Below are positions 31,978 through 41,105 of a DNA stretch of 64,000 nt, one piece after another; the first letter of the stretch is position 1, and each line of letters begins with the position of its first letter. The DNA is taken from NCBI GenBank assembly GCA_016800925.1, contig JABCPU010000003.1:372001-436000 (forward strand). Reading direction: 5' to 3'. The notes beneath the pieces are model-generated. The model searched no databases, had not been told where the DNA came from, and saw only the letters and a program-made list of their open reading frames with translations. Position numbers and translations under genes: made by a program. The stretch is from Suillus spraguei. Taxonomy: Eukaryota; Basidiomycota; Agaricomycetes; Boletales; Suillaceae.

Positions 31978-33196
31978 CAACACCTCTTACATCGAAGCTG
32001 CCCTTCTATGTGAAGGACACGCTCTTGAAGTTGAAAGAATCCTCACAGAAAGAGGTGCCTTCCCGGCCCTCCTCCTTGTCAACATTATCCATACTGCCGC
32101 TCTTATCGAAACCACTGCCAATGAAACCACAGACACTACATATCATCAACGCTTCCTACATCTTCAAAAACGCATTCGTTCTTACGCTATGCTGCTGCTT
32201 CCCAATTCTTTTAAGAGCGATGTTGAGGAAGCTATTCACATTGTGGCCGAACGCCGAGCGGGTATTGCTCGACCTCCCTCTCCGCAGGAAGATACGCCAC
32301 TTCCTATCCCAGCACCCTCTTCTTCACGCATGTATTCTAGTGTTGACGCCCTTGCTGGCTTATGCACTGCTGTCCAGGAGATCAGACAGCTCACCAACGC
32401 AGTTGTCGAAACCATTCAGCAATCAGTTGCTGAAACCAGAGCGGCCAGAGACCTAGTCGAAGAAGCCATCACTGATCTGCAACAAACGCAAGCCGACCTC
32501 GCCTCTCCACGAACCCCATCTCCCATCGAACAATCAACCTCGTCGCCCCCTGTTATAGTCTCCCATGATCATCCTGCATGGTTATATGAGCCTTGTACAG
32601 AAGAACAGTGTGAAGCTGCAAAAAAGTTAGGAATTCCTGTTGCTGAATTGATAGCACTCGGCCCTCGACTTCACGACCTTCACATTCACCCTCCCATGTC
32701 CATTCTGTCATCATTTGGTCCAATGGATCCTGTCTCGCCAGTCTTAGTAAAAGACTTTGGCATAACTTCTCCCTCTTCTTCTAACGAACTTCTTGCGATT
32801 GCCGAACGAGGAACCACTCCTAATCTCCCAGTATCAGCATACGCTCTTTCCCCTGATCAACAAGCGCAGCTCAGATGCAATAACACTCTTGCCTTGAAAC
32901 GCATGAGGCGGAATAAGGGGAAGAAGCGCGCCAGATCCACTAGTCCTAAACCCATCATTTCACCATCACCATTATGCAAATCCATCTCCAATCCCGATGA
33001 AAACATGAAATGTCACGTCTGTGGATTACTTGGGCATCGTCAAAAGAACTGTGCGGAATACCAGTGCAAAGTTTGCAGATACTGGTCGCCTACTCATCTA
33101 TCCATTTATTGTCCTCGACGAGTTGGAACCCCTCCTTTTACGTTAACTTGGAAGGACAATGGATTCTACGATGCACTTAGTTCTTGGGAACGACAG

Positions 33197-33966
33197 TGTT
33201 AAGACTGTACTCAAGGGTAGAAAGATCCGAAGGGCTTTTGGCCTCAGTTCGTACACTGTGCCCCTTTCTCGAGTAATGCCCCTTATTTCTGGGAGGAGTT
33301 ATTCGTCCAAAGACCCGGAAGGGTTTGCGTGACGGATCCGGGTGTCCAAAGGTGTCGGATATGATATGTCCGAAGGTAATTCGGAACGTAAGGAGAGGAC
33401 AGAGATTAAGGCTAGTTTCGGAACGAGTTCCTAACTAGAAACTAATGGAGATGGACTATCCGAAGATAGAGTCGGAGGTATAGACTATAGGAATCAATCC
33501 TAAGTCTCGGAAGGTGACTTTAAGCAGAGAGGGACTTAAGTCCGGAGGAGGCAGAATGAGTAGAATCTAAGATGATATTCGAACTAAGGTTCTACGGAGA
33601 TCTACAAGTGGTTTATATACAGTAAGTATCTAAGACGGATAATCAGCAAGTCCGGGACCGAGGGCTATGTACGAAGTGTAACGGAAGTCTATTAGTTATT
33701 GCACAGCGGATCAGTAAGCATGAATCGGAAATGAGCACAGGAAACGGATCAGTAACACAGGACGGAAATATAAACAGCCGGAGTACCGGTAGTAGGAGAA
33801 ATGACGAAAGGAGATAGACGCAGATGTTCACCAGGGAGTTAAGGTGCGAGAAGTGAGTACATTCGGATGGGTGGTCCGGACAGGATCTGTGGACCGGACG
33901 GATATGGAAACGATCGGATCTGGACGGATATGATCAGATCTGAGATTAGAAGTATGGTATATGACA
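33197..33966 (-). mobile_element. C2: solo LTR inside element A
   Basis: 770 bp, TGTTAAG...TATATGACA, flanked by GACAG at 33192-33196 and 33967-33971. The ends are the inverse of C1 (TGTCATATACC at the other end), and TTTATATA at 33612-33619 is the inverted TATA box. Its insertion adds the codons Cys-stop after ...WERQ of A ORF3; the frame resumes at LDDERLQ. Confidence 0.87.
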
Positions 33967-34146
33967 GACAGCTTGACGATGAACGACTTCAAGCAGAGAA
34001 AAGGAGGGACTCTAAACGACGCGCAGGTGTTGAAGAAGCTGTGTATATGAGGAGTGGATCATTTGCTGATGAAGACTACGAGTATAGTGATGACCCTGTT
34101 TACTATGCGAACCAGGATGAGTAAAGTCAGTGACTTTACGTGTAAC

Positions 34147-34156
34147 AAGGGGGTAA
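34147..34156 (+). other. Element A polypurine tract
   Basis: AAGGGGGTAA directly before the 3' LTR, like the tract of element B. Confidence 0.75.
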
Positions 34157-34631
34157 TGTTACAGTTGTACGTGCCCCTATTCATTCTCTCTTTGTTTCCC
34201 TACTTGTATATCATGTCACATGACTCTGACTCATATGCTCAATGCATCTGTACTATAGTTGCCTTCCTTATTTGGATACGCACTTACTTTCCCACGTCTC
34301 TCTTGGTCCGTGTGCACATATTGGTCTATTTAAGCACGTTGTACTTGTAGTAGATTCTTTACTTTAATCTTACTGGGTTTTACCTGGAATCTCCTTCGCT
34401 TAGGTCTCCAACCTAAGTCGTCTTGAATCATCTCTAAGTCTAAGCACTCCTTAGCCTTAGTCTCTATTCTCGCAGAACCTCTTAGACTTGTCTTTGAGGC
34501 CGAACTGTTGATCGTACTCGGAACGCGTTCCTTGTACTTTCACCTTGTCCTCGTCTGGACATTGTAGAACTTCCCAGCAGACCGGCTGTGTCTTTTCACT
34601 GTCGCTGGTGACGCCATCCCAGTTCGTAACA
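34157..34631 (+). repeat. Element A 3' LTR
   Basis: 475 bp. The four differences from the 5' LTR are CCGTGTG/CCATGCG (two sites), AACTG/AACCG and ACTCGG/ACTTGG, all CpG transitions. Followed by the TSD TCTAT. Confidence 0.95.
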
Positions 34632-34636
34632 TCTAT

Positions 34637-35099
34637 TTCCCTTCCCGAGCTGCAGATGCTCCATGACATGTGGAAGAACAAGCTGATTTCATGGAGACTC
34701 CTCAACGAGGATGAATATCAGCGGCTCCTTCAAGAGCACAACAAGAAGGTTAATACTGGAGAGATAGTCGAGTCCTCCCATCAGCCTCACTCAGACAAGG
34801 GGAAAAAATGTGTCCGACCAGTTGAGGAACCTTCCATTCCTCATCGCAAGAAGGTATACAAAAGCCTAGACACTATTGAGAGTAGTGATGAAGAGGTCAA
34901 TGCACCACACACAGGCACTTCGGCACCTTCACCCTCAGCGCCTTCGCCCTCTTCTGTCCAACCCTCTGTGTCTACTTCGGCACCTTTGCCTTCACCTTCT
35001 TCTGTCCAGCCCTCTATGTCTACTTTGGCACTTTCGTCTTCGTCTCCCTCTGCATCTACTTCAGCTCCTTCAACAGCAACTGCTTCTGCCAGTACCTGA
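34637..35099 (+). pseudogene. second KDZ gene, 3' part
   Basis: Continues the frame broken at 19679: after the TSD it reads SLPELQMLHDMWKNKLISW, then EHNKKVNTGEIVESSHQ and SDKGKK, and ends in a long Ser/Pro/Ala-rich tail with a stop at 35097-35099. The joined protein ends here. Function unknown. Confidence 0.72.
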
Positions 35100-35317
35100 T
35101 ATCATGACACATACAGATAATCTTGATCCCTTGCTTACAAACTTCAATTTTGACATCAATCCAAGTAGTTCACCAGTATGATATTGCAAACACTTTGAAT
35201 ACATATATTGCTACAAACTCCTTTTCACTTCACTGCTGTTCTCATTCAATCCAAGTTGTCCGCCAGTATGATATTGCAAGACCATCTTGCCTTGGAGTAC
35301 AATATTGCGAGAAGACC
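35100..35317. other. KDZ spacer with short direct repeats
   Basis: Two copies of CCAGTATGATATTGCAA (near 35172 and 35261) and a decayed third form near 35300, between the last KDZ gene and the right terminus. Confidence 0.6.
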
Positions 35318-37026
35318 GACGGCCTGAATATGTGAGATGGCAATGAGGGAGGAGGGAAGGCTGTGGGAACAGTTCCATATAGCAGGGTAGAAGGTTTAGC
35401 GACAAGGCAAGCCCTGCTGGATAAAATTATGAAATTAATAAAAGGAGGATGTTCCTAAAGCGAGGTAGAAGGTGTGTCAATGTACCTAACACCAAACAGT
35501 GCCATAACTCTCAGTGTACGTGTCATCTGCGAAATGGAGGAGGAGGCGAGACTGTTGAACAACTGTCAGTACGTAGTTAGTATTAATAGATGTGGTAGCA
35601 ACGTACCTAACACATAATAATATTATGTAACTCTCAGTGTATGTGTCGTCTGAGATGGAGGAGGAGGTGAGAAGGAGGCGAGACTGTTAAACAACTGTCA
35701 GTATGTAGTTAGTATTAATAGATGTGGTTGCAATGTACCTAACATATAATAATATTATGTAACTCTCAGTGTATGTGTTGTCTGAGACGGAGGAGGAGGC
35801 AAGGAGGAGGCGAGACTGTTGAATGACTGTCAGTACGTAGTTAGTATTAATAGATGTGGTAGCAACGTACCAAACACATAATAATATTATATAACTCTCA
35901 GTGTATGTGTCTTCTGCGAAACGGAGAAGGAGGCAAGACTGTTGAACGACTGTCAGTACATAGTTAGTATTAATAGATGTGGCAGCAACGTACCTAACAC
36001 ATAATAATGCTATATAACTCTCAGTGTATGTGTCATCTGCAAAACAGAGGAGGAGGCGAGACTGTTGAATGACAGTCAGCAGGTAGTTAGTATTAGTAGA
36101 CATGGCAGCAACGTACCTAACACCGAACAATGCTATATAACTCTCAGTGTACGTGTCGTCTGCAAAACGGAGGAGGAGGCAAGACTGTTGAACAACAGTC
36201 AGTGTGTAGTGAGTATTAGTAGACATGGTAGCAACGTACCTAACACCGAACAATGCTATATATCTCTCAGTGTGCATGTCATCTGCGAAACGGAGGAGGA
36301 GAGACTGTTGAATGACAGTCAGTAGGTACTTGTTATTGTTAGTAAGGGGAGCAATGTACCTAACACCAAACAATCCTATATAACTCTCAGTGTGTGTGTC
36401 ATCTGCGAACCGGAGGAGGAGAGACTGTTGAACAACAGTCAGTAGGTACTTGCTATTGATAGGAACGGCAGCAACGTACCTAACACCAAACAGTGCTATA
36501 ACTCTCAGTGTGCATGTCGTCTGCAAAATGGAGGAGGAGGAGAGACTGTTGAACAACATCAGGTCATTAGTTAGTAGGTACTTGGTATTAGTAGACGCGG
36601 CAGCAACGTACCTTGCCAACACCAGAGTCACCGACAAGGGGCAACAAACAAAGGGAGATGAGCACTAGAACTGTTGATTTCATCAAGGGCAATGTCCAGA
36701 ACCAAGCCTACATGTCTCTGACAGCCTCGGCATCACAGACGACGATGAGGGAGGGGAAGGAAAGTCGTGGGAACAGTTCATATAGCGGAGCGGATGGTTT
36801 AGCGACGAAACGGGAACAGCCGGATTAGCATCGGGGCGGAATGTACACGGAACGGAAACTACCTAGTTTCCCCGAGGCTTGTATGTAGATATATCTAAGG
36901 ACGCGCAGGATTTGGGGCAAGGGTTATGGCTGGTGTCGACGTTTTAGCGCAAATGACTATTCTAGTAATTGACGGCACACGTATTTGTCCTGTATTAGTA
37001 AAGCTACTTATTGGGAAGGCCAGGTG
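35318..37026 (-). repeat. KDZ right terminal inverted repeat, uninterrupted 1.7 kb
   Basis: Reverse complement of the three left segments. About nine ~120-bp subterminal units between 35486 and 36610, then the outer ~500 bp. This is longer than the left copy because of more units. The 316-codon open frame across it results from the unit being close to a multiple of three. Confidence 0.87.
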
Positions 37027-37034
37027 TAGAATTG
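37027..37034 (+). repeat. KDZ target-site duplication, right copy (TAGAATTG)
   Basis: Matches 6278-6285. The next 10 bases, CACACAGCTG, are the severed tip of T1. Confidence 0.88.
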
Positions 37035-37061
37035 CACACAGCTGTAATAATTAGTAACCAG

Positions 37062-37090
37062 TGACGTCAAAGTGGCGTGTGGGATATAAA
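37062..37090 (+). promoter_or_regulatory. proximal promoter of the RTC3-like gene: CRE and TATA box
   Basis: A perfect CRE palindrome TGACGTCA at 37062-37069 and TATAAA at 37085-37090, 120 bp before the start codon. T1 ends at 37044, so only this short stretch of original promoter is left. An ATF/CREB-type stress regulator is a guess from the motif. Confidence 0.5.
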
Positions 37091-37209
37091 GGTCACCTGC
37101 TTGCTCCCTTTGATCCAGCATCAAACCAACTACCACATCATCATCGTTGCATTTCACTGAACCGCCGATTACTGTAGTACCCTCCAATTACTGCGTACCA
37201 CATTACACT

Positions 37210-37816
37210 ATGACAAAGTCTCTCACCAAGGTTGTGTACAAACCCGACACCCAGTCAACGGACGAGTATATTGTCATCGTTAATCCATCACAGGTAAGTT
37301 GATCTTGACTTGACTTCAACTTGTGGATCACCGATCTCACATTTTCGTAGTACAAGAAATGGAAAGAAGGAGGTAGGCATACTGGTTTTTGACTATCGGA
37401 TGATCCGTAACCTGATCCACATTTTGCAGACAGGTGAAGTACACGAGTACCAGTCAGCGATCCACCACTAACGATCCTTACGCGTACATAGAACGATCCC
37501 TCTAGCTGAGGTAGTTGATTGTGAGCACTGATTTGATCGTGTGATCATGATTACGATCTAATTATATCACTTCCCAGCTTTCCAAGTGTTCTACTCCAAT
37601 CAAGGCGCGCAGGGCATTCTGGGCAAGCCGTCAGATCAACAACTGGATAATATCTTTGGCACCACAAATGACATCGATGTCATGACGCAGGTCCTGGAGA
37701 AGGGGAAAGATCAGCCTGGAAACGGTTTCACTTCTGGAACGACGGCCACGAATGCTGCACGTGGGAGCTTCGACAGTAAGGGCAAGGGCAAGGGCAAGGG
37801 ACTGGGGGGCATATAA
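37210..37816 (+). CDS. small SBDS-fold protein, RTC3-like
   Basis: 125 residues. Similar to the SBDS N-terminal-domain proteins of fungi such as yeast Rtc3, linked to RNA metabolism. Exons 37210-37293, 37351-37372, 37430-37433, 37492-37520 and 37578-37816; all introns are GT-AG and the total is exactly 126 codons. It reads MTKSLTKVVYKPD, NPSQYKKWKEGGDR, TIPLAEVVDSFQVF, then SNQGAQGILGKPS and a Gly/Lys-rich tail. The third exon would be only 4 nt (ACAG); skipping it puts a stop into the next exon, so it seems needed. The intron after it has a good branch site CTAAC. Converges with the next gene, 80 bp apart. Confidence 0.85.
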
Positions 37817-37896
37817 TGAACATGGTCATCATTGTGTAGATATCTGTAACAAGGTCATAATGTACACTAGAGCACTTGCTCGCGCCCTTCTCTGAT

Positions 37897-38631
37897 TCAT
37901 TTTGATGCATCTTGTGCCTTAACATAGAAGACGGTCGACTCCTCTACTCCCTCAACGTAGGGAGCTGTTGTTCTCCTGGCAGGTTCCGTCTTCATAAACG
38001 CAACATGATGCTGAGAGTTATCGACATGTGATGGGCATCGATTCACACTTTCTAGATTACGCGTACTCACCTCTGGAGTTTCCCATCCTACCAACAATAC
38101 TACTTCATTTGCGCCTTCTGCATCAACGACGTATCCCCACGCAGTTCCGTAGCATCCCTCAAAGTCATGACAGACTTCCAACGATGCGTCAACGATCTTG
38201 TTGAATTCATTCAGGTTGGTTTCGGGCTTTACAGTGCTGATGATGACTTCTGTGAATGGCGCGGCGAAGCATTTGGTAGGCGGAAAGGGTTTGAAAGCGA
38301 CGAGCCTGTGCGTCGGTGGGGAGTCGACAATTGTGTCGAGCTTTTCTTTGATCTGCGCTCTTATTGCGGCCGTCGACTCTGACCTCTGAGGGCGGTGGTC
38401 CCAATCTGTGCGCGTGATTACCTCGACACGGAGTCACTAGAGCCGATATGCCTTACCGATGAACCACTGCCTAACTTCAGGCTGCTGGATGCGGTCACCC
38501 CAGTACATCCGTTGGATACCTTCAAAAGTGGACTGGCGCAAAAGCTTGACGGCCTCCTGGAAGTCGGAAGTCGTCTTCATCGCACTATTGCTGATGAGCG
38601 TGATAATTTCGGTAACGGCGCGGTTTGACAT
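37897..38631 (-). CDS. alpha/beta-barrel (ABM-like) protein
   Basis: 207 residues in three exons: 38457-38631, 38071-38405 and 37897-38010, with introns of 51 and 60 bp and matching phases. Starts MSNRAVTEIITLISNS. Signatures of the dimeric alpha/beta-barrel fold are the helix FQEAVKLLRQ, MYWGDRIQQPEVRQ and a second half with AWGYVVDAEGANEVVLLVGW. The splice giving WFIDWDHRP is chosen because it keeps the frame open. Proteins of this kind in fungi are mostly uncharacterised; some relate to antibiotic-biosynthesis monooxygenases. No signal peptide or membrane segment is seen. Function is not assigned. Confidence 0.72.
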
Positions 38632-39252
38632 ATTGCTATAGCGGAATTCGATAAAGCACCTCGAGTCTCTTCCCCGCTTTTATACGTAGGTCGTCGAAGA
38701 TATTCCCAGGGTATTACTCGTGTATGACAAATCCCGGTTATGGGCTTCAGGAGGTTCGGGAGAAGGCCTCCATCCGAAGGGTCTTTAAGTATTTTCGCGA
38801 CGTGCTCGCAAATTGTAAGCACACGCGTAAGAGAGACTGACTAAACAGGAGCGCTTTGGGAAATGCGTTGATCAGTGACTAGTTCGAAACCTTATTTGTG
38901 CTGATCAACCCATTCTCCGAATCAGAAACAAGAGCACCCACCGAGTCATTGTGTGTCACATAGGAGAGATAACGTGATTCAAACGAGATTGAACAATAAC
39001 CGAACGTAAGTTACCAACCGACGAGGGAGATAATGTGGCCAACGTTTCTGAGAACTTAGCTCGGCGTCCAGGAAGCCTGCAATCAATCACAAAGGGGTAA
39101 GTATATTGTGGTCACATCATAAGAAATGCTTACAATGACGATATAAACAACACGATTTGCAGATGAAGATATTAGAATGAGTTTGCATAGAGAGGAAAAA
39201 TCAGCAATATATATGATACATATGTACCAGGAAGCGCGTAAGCATGTCCTTG
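38632..39252. other. intergenic, promoter region of the ABM-like gene
   Basis: No gene recognised. Open frames here are shadows or chance. Confidence 0.6.
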
Positions 39253-41105
39253 TTATTGAGAAGCTGTTTCTGCCCATTCTTTGCTCCCCATTTGTACCAG
39301 CCGCGAGCAAGCCCGTGCAAATGCAAATATCTCCTCATCGCCAGAGAACATTGAGCTTGAGCCCACAGCTTCCGGGGACAGGCCCTTCCCGAAAATTAAG
39401 ATGACATCAAAGGGGAATTGAAGAAAGAAACGTACCAGATCATCCATCACACTCCGCATGTGGTCTGAAATGCCCTTCCCTGAACCCACCTCTTCATCTG
39501 AAAAGATCTGGTATATGGGTACTTCTGACGATACAAAAATCCTTGTCTGCGCCAGTTATTAGATAATTGATCATAAGCACAAGATACACAAGCTTGCCTT
39601 AGATTCGTAGCATGCGTCTATGAATGTAATGAATCGCCTTGCCTGTAGAATGATGATTAATGCCGAAAAAAATCTCCTAATGGGAAAAACATACCATATC
39701 CTTCTGTTGCATCCCCATTTTCGGCACGTCTGTAATAAATAGAGTACCAAACTGCTTCGTCACTTCTAAATAATCGGCAGCACTCAATGGACGGCCGCAA
39801 ATTTCCTCGAATGAGAATCGCGCGATCTTTGACGTCGAAAGCGGAACGTAAAGTGTGCGGCCCCACGTCGTTATTGGACGATTCTCGATGACAGGATCTT
39901 GAAGTACAGCGGTGGGAGTTGGAGATGTCAGCGAATTAAAGATTTTGTCTATTTCGGCTTTATTCTCTGGTGTTAGTGGATGATAGTAAACATGTGAGAG
40001 GGCACGTGGTATCCGTCTGTAGTCTGCATAAAAATTATGAGATCATATGCTGAAAAAGTATGTACTAGATACACACCAGTTCCTGAGTCTAAGTCCGTCA
40101 CTTCAAAACGCGACTTGAGAAGTTCTATGGCGGGTATAAAGCTCGAGCGTTGAATTCCATTCTTGTAAAGATCGTCTGGGTGTCGACTGTGTGACAGTCA
40201 GTCTGATAGAACAACATGCAAAACGGAACGCTTACTTGGATGTGATTACACAGACTACACCATGATTCATCAAGCCCTCAAATAAACGCCTCAGAATCAT
40301 TGCGTCCGCAATATCCGTAACCTGGAACTCGTCAAAGCATAGTACATACGCTTCCTTTGCTAGGTCCCGCGCAACCGGACCAATGGGGTCGCCACCAGAG
40401 TGTCCCATGGTCATTTTAGCAGCGTGTATGCGTTTATGTGCATCGATCATGAAGGCGTGGAAGTGCACACGACGCTTACGTGTGATGGAAGGGGGCAGTG
40501 TTTGGTAAAAAAGGTCCATAAGCATCGTCTTGCCTGTACCAACGTCACCATAAAGGTAAAGACCTTTTGGTGCCAATGCGGGGGCAATTTCTGGTACTGG
40601 AGGTGCACGAGAAAACAGACGAGATATCTAACAGCGAATGGGTCAGCGGTCCTCAGTGAGAATGGACGAAAATCACCAATGAATCACTTGTCTTCACTTC
40701 AGGTATAGGCGGAGGGTCGTACTGGAGTACCTGCTCCCAGAAACGCTGAAGTTTACCAATGATACGAATCTGATGATCGTCACTTCGAAGTACCCCAGAC
40801 TGCACGAGTTTTTCATGTTGCTTTATCGGGGAGATCGGTTTCGGGAACATTTGTGAGATCTCAAACTGATTGATTGTAGCGAATTCGGCAGGATCGGTGC
40901 GTGCAATGCTTTCTACGGCAAGCGAGGAATTGAATGCTTTCCCCTGTCCATGTCCATGACCGGAAGACGGCAAAGAGCTGGAAGGTGAGGCGACTGGGAT
41001 TGAAGTAGTCAATACCCGCCTACTTTGTGCTGCCGTCCTCGAAGGAGCTGTCTGCAATAGGAGCCGATTCCGCTGGTGAAGCGCACTAGACCGCGCTGCA
41101 TTCAT
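39253..41105 (-). CDS. AFG1: AFG1/LACE1-type mitochondrial AAA ATPase
   Basis: ATPase family that in yeast and humans acts in mitochondria on respiratory-chain subunit turnover. The N-terminus [18 protein letters not shown], rich in Arg and Ser, looks like a mitochondrial presequence. Walker [12 protein letters not shown] (40540), Walker [16 protein letters not shown] (40330), [14 protein letters not shown] between them and CVITSK at an exon end. The C-terminal part reads [41 protein letters not shown] and ends [12 protein letters not shown]. About six short introns (for example near 40630-40680, 40187-40235, 40026-40077, 39536-39598 and 39395-39434). An upstream in-frame Met exists at 41210, but 41105 starts the typical presequence. 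Confidence 0.93.

Larger units (their letters stand above)
25329..34124 (+). pseudogene. Element A third ORF with zinc knuckles, split twice
   Basis: The parts are 25329-25431, 31983-33196 and 33972-34124. With B, C2 and the second TSD copies left out they join to exactly 490 codons including the stop, with no internal stop. The protein starts MSFPTAYITP, has a helical middle (AGLCTAVQEIRQLTNAVV, about residue 155), the motif HPAWLYEPCTEEQCEAAKKL, two metal-binding motifs CHVCGLLGHRQKNC and CKVCRYWSPTHLSIYC (33010-33112), and an acidic tail ending YYANQDE. It lies 3' of the chromodomain, where gypsy elements usually have nothing. Function unknown; nucleic-acid binding is inferred from the knuckles. 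The ORF 32189-33202 alone ends at a stop supplied by the C2 insertion. Confidence 0.8.
19680..34631 (+). mobile_element. Element A: Ty3/gypsy chromovirus with two insertions
   Basis: LTRs 19680-20154 and 34157-34631 (475 bp each, TGTTAC...GTAACA), TSD TCTAT. Order: 5' LTR, self-complementary primer site, gag, protease, reverse transcriptase, RNase H, integrase, chromodomain, a third ORF with zinc knuckles, polypurine tract, 3' LTR. It is interrupted at 25432-31977 by element B and at 33197-33966 by solo LTR C2. Without these it is about 7.7 kb. Gag and the protease region carry five TGA codons; frameshifts lie in gag, before the reverse transcriptase and before the chromodomain. It is inactive but structurally readable. 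Confidence 0.93.
6286..37026 (+). mobile_element. KDZ-superfamily DNA transposon, 30.7 kb including nested insertions
   Basis: Bounded by inverted ends starting CACCTGGCCTTCCC and flanked by the 8-bp duplication TAGAATTG. The right inverted terminus is continuous (35318-37026). The left one is split into 6286-6799, 9295-10097 and 13594-13655 by copies of repeat R, each disturbed again by T2 or C1. Two genes lie between the termini: a KDZ (CxC1-type) transposase at 13682-17078 and a second large gene (17092-19679 plus 34637-35099) cut by retrotransposon A. Without insertions the element would be about 9-10 kb. Both genes carry nonsense codons, so it is not autonomous now. Confidence 0.87.
4168..37044 (-). 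mobile_element. T1: Tc1/mariner-like DNA transposon, outermost layer of the nest
   Basis: Starts CAGCTGTGTGCAATTC after TA (4166-4167) and ends with its reverse complement before TA (37045-37046). The element's own DNA is 4168-6285 plus 37035-37044, about 2.13 kb; everything between is a later insertion in its right terminal repeat. The terminal repeats agree for about 64 bp with some decay. The encoded transposase on the minus strand is broken by two nonsense codons. The 37027-37044 segment alone looks like an unrelated short match to the left end, and only makes sense once the KDZ insertion is recognised. Confidence 0.85.

Noticed and set aside
35687..36637. A 316-codon minus-strand open frame with ~41-residue repeats, like a repeat protein
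   Set aside because: It is the KDZ subterminal DNA repeat; the unit is close to a multiple of three, so the frame stays open. The same units on the left side are out of frame, and no start context or conservation points to a protein.
37012..37050. A palindromic MITE or an empty T1 site at the right end
   Set aside because: The 8-bp duplication and the severed T1 tip explain the sequence completely.
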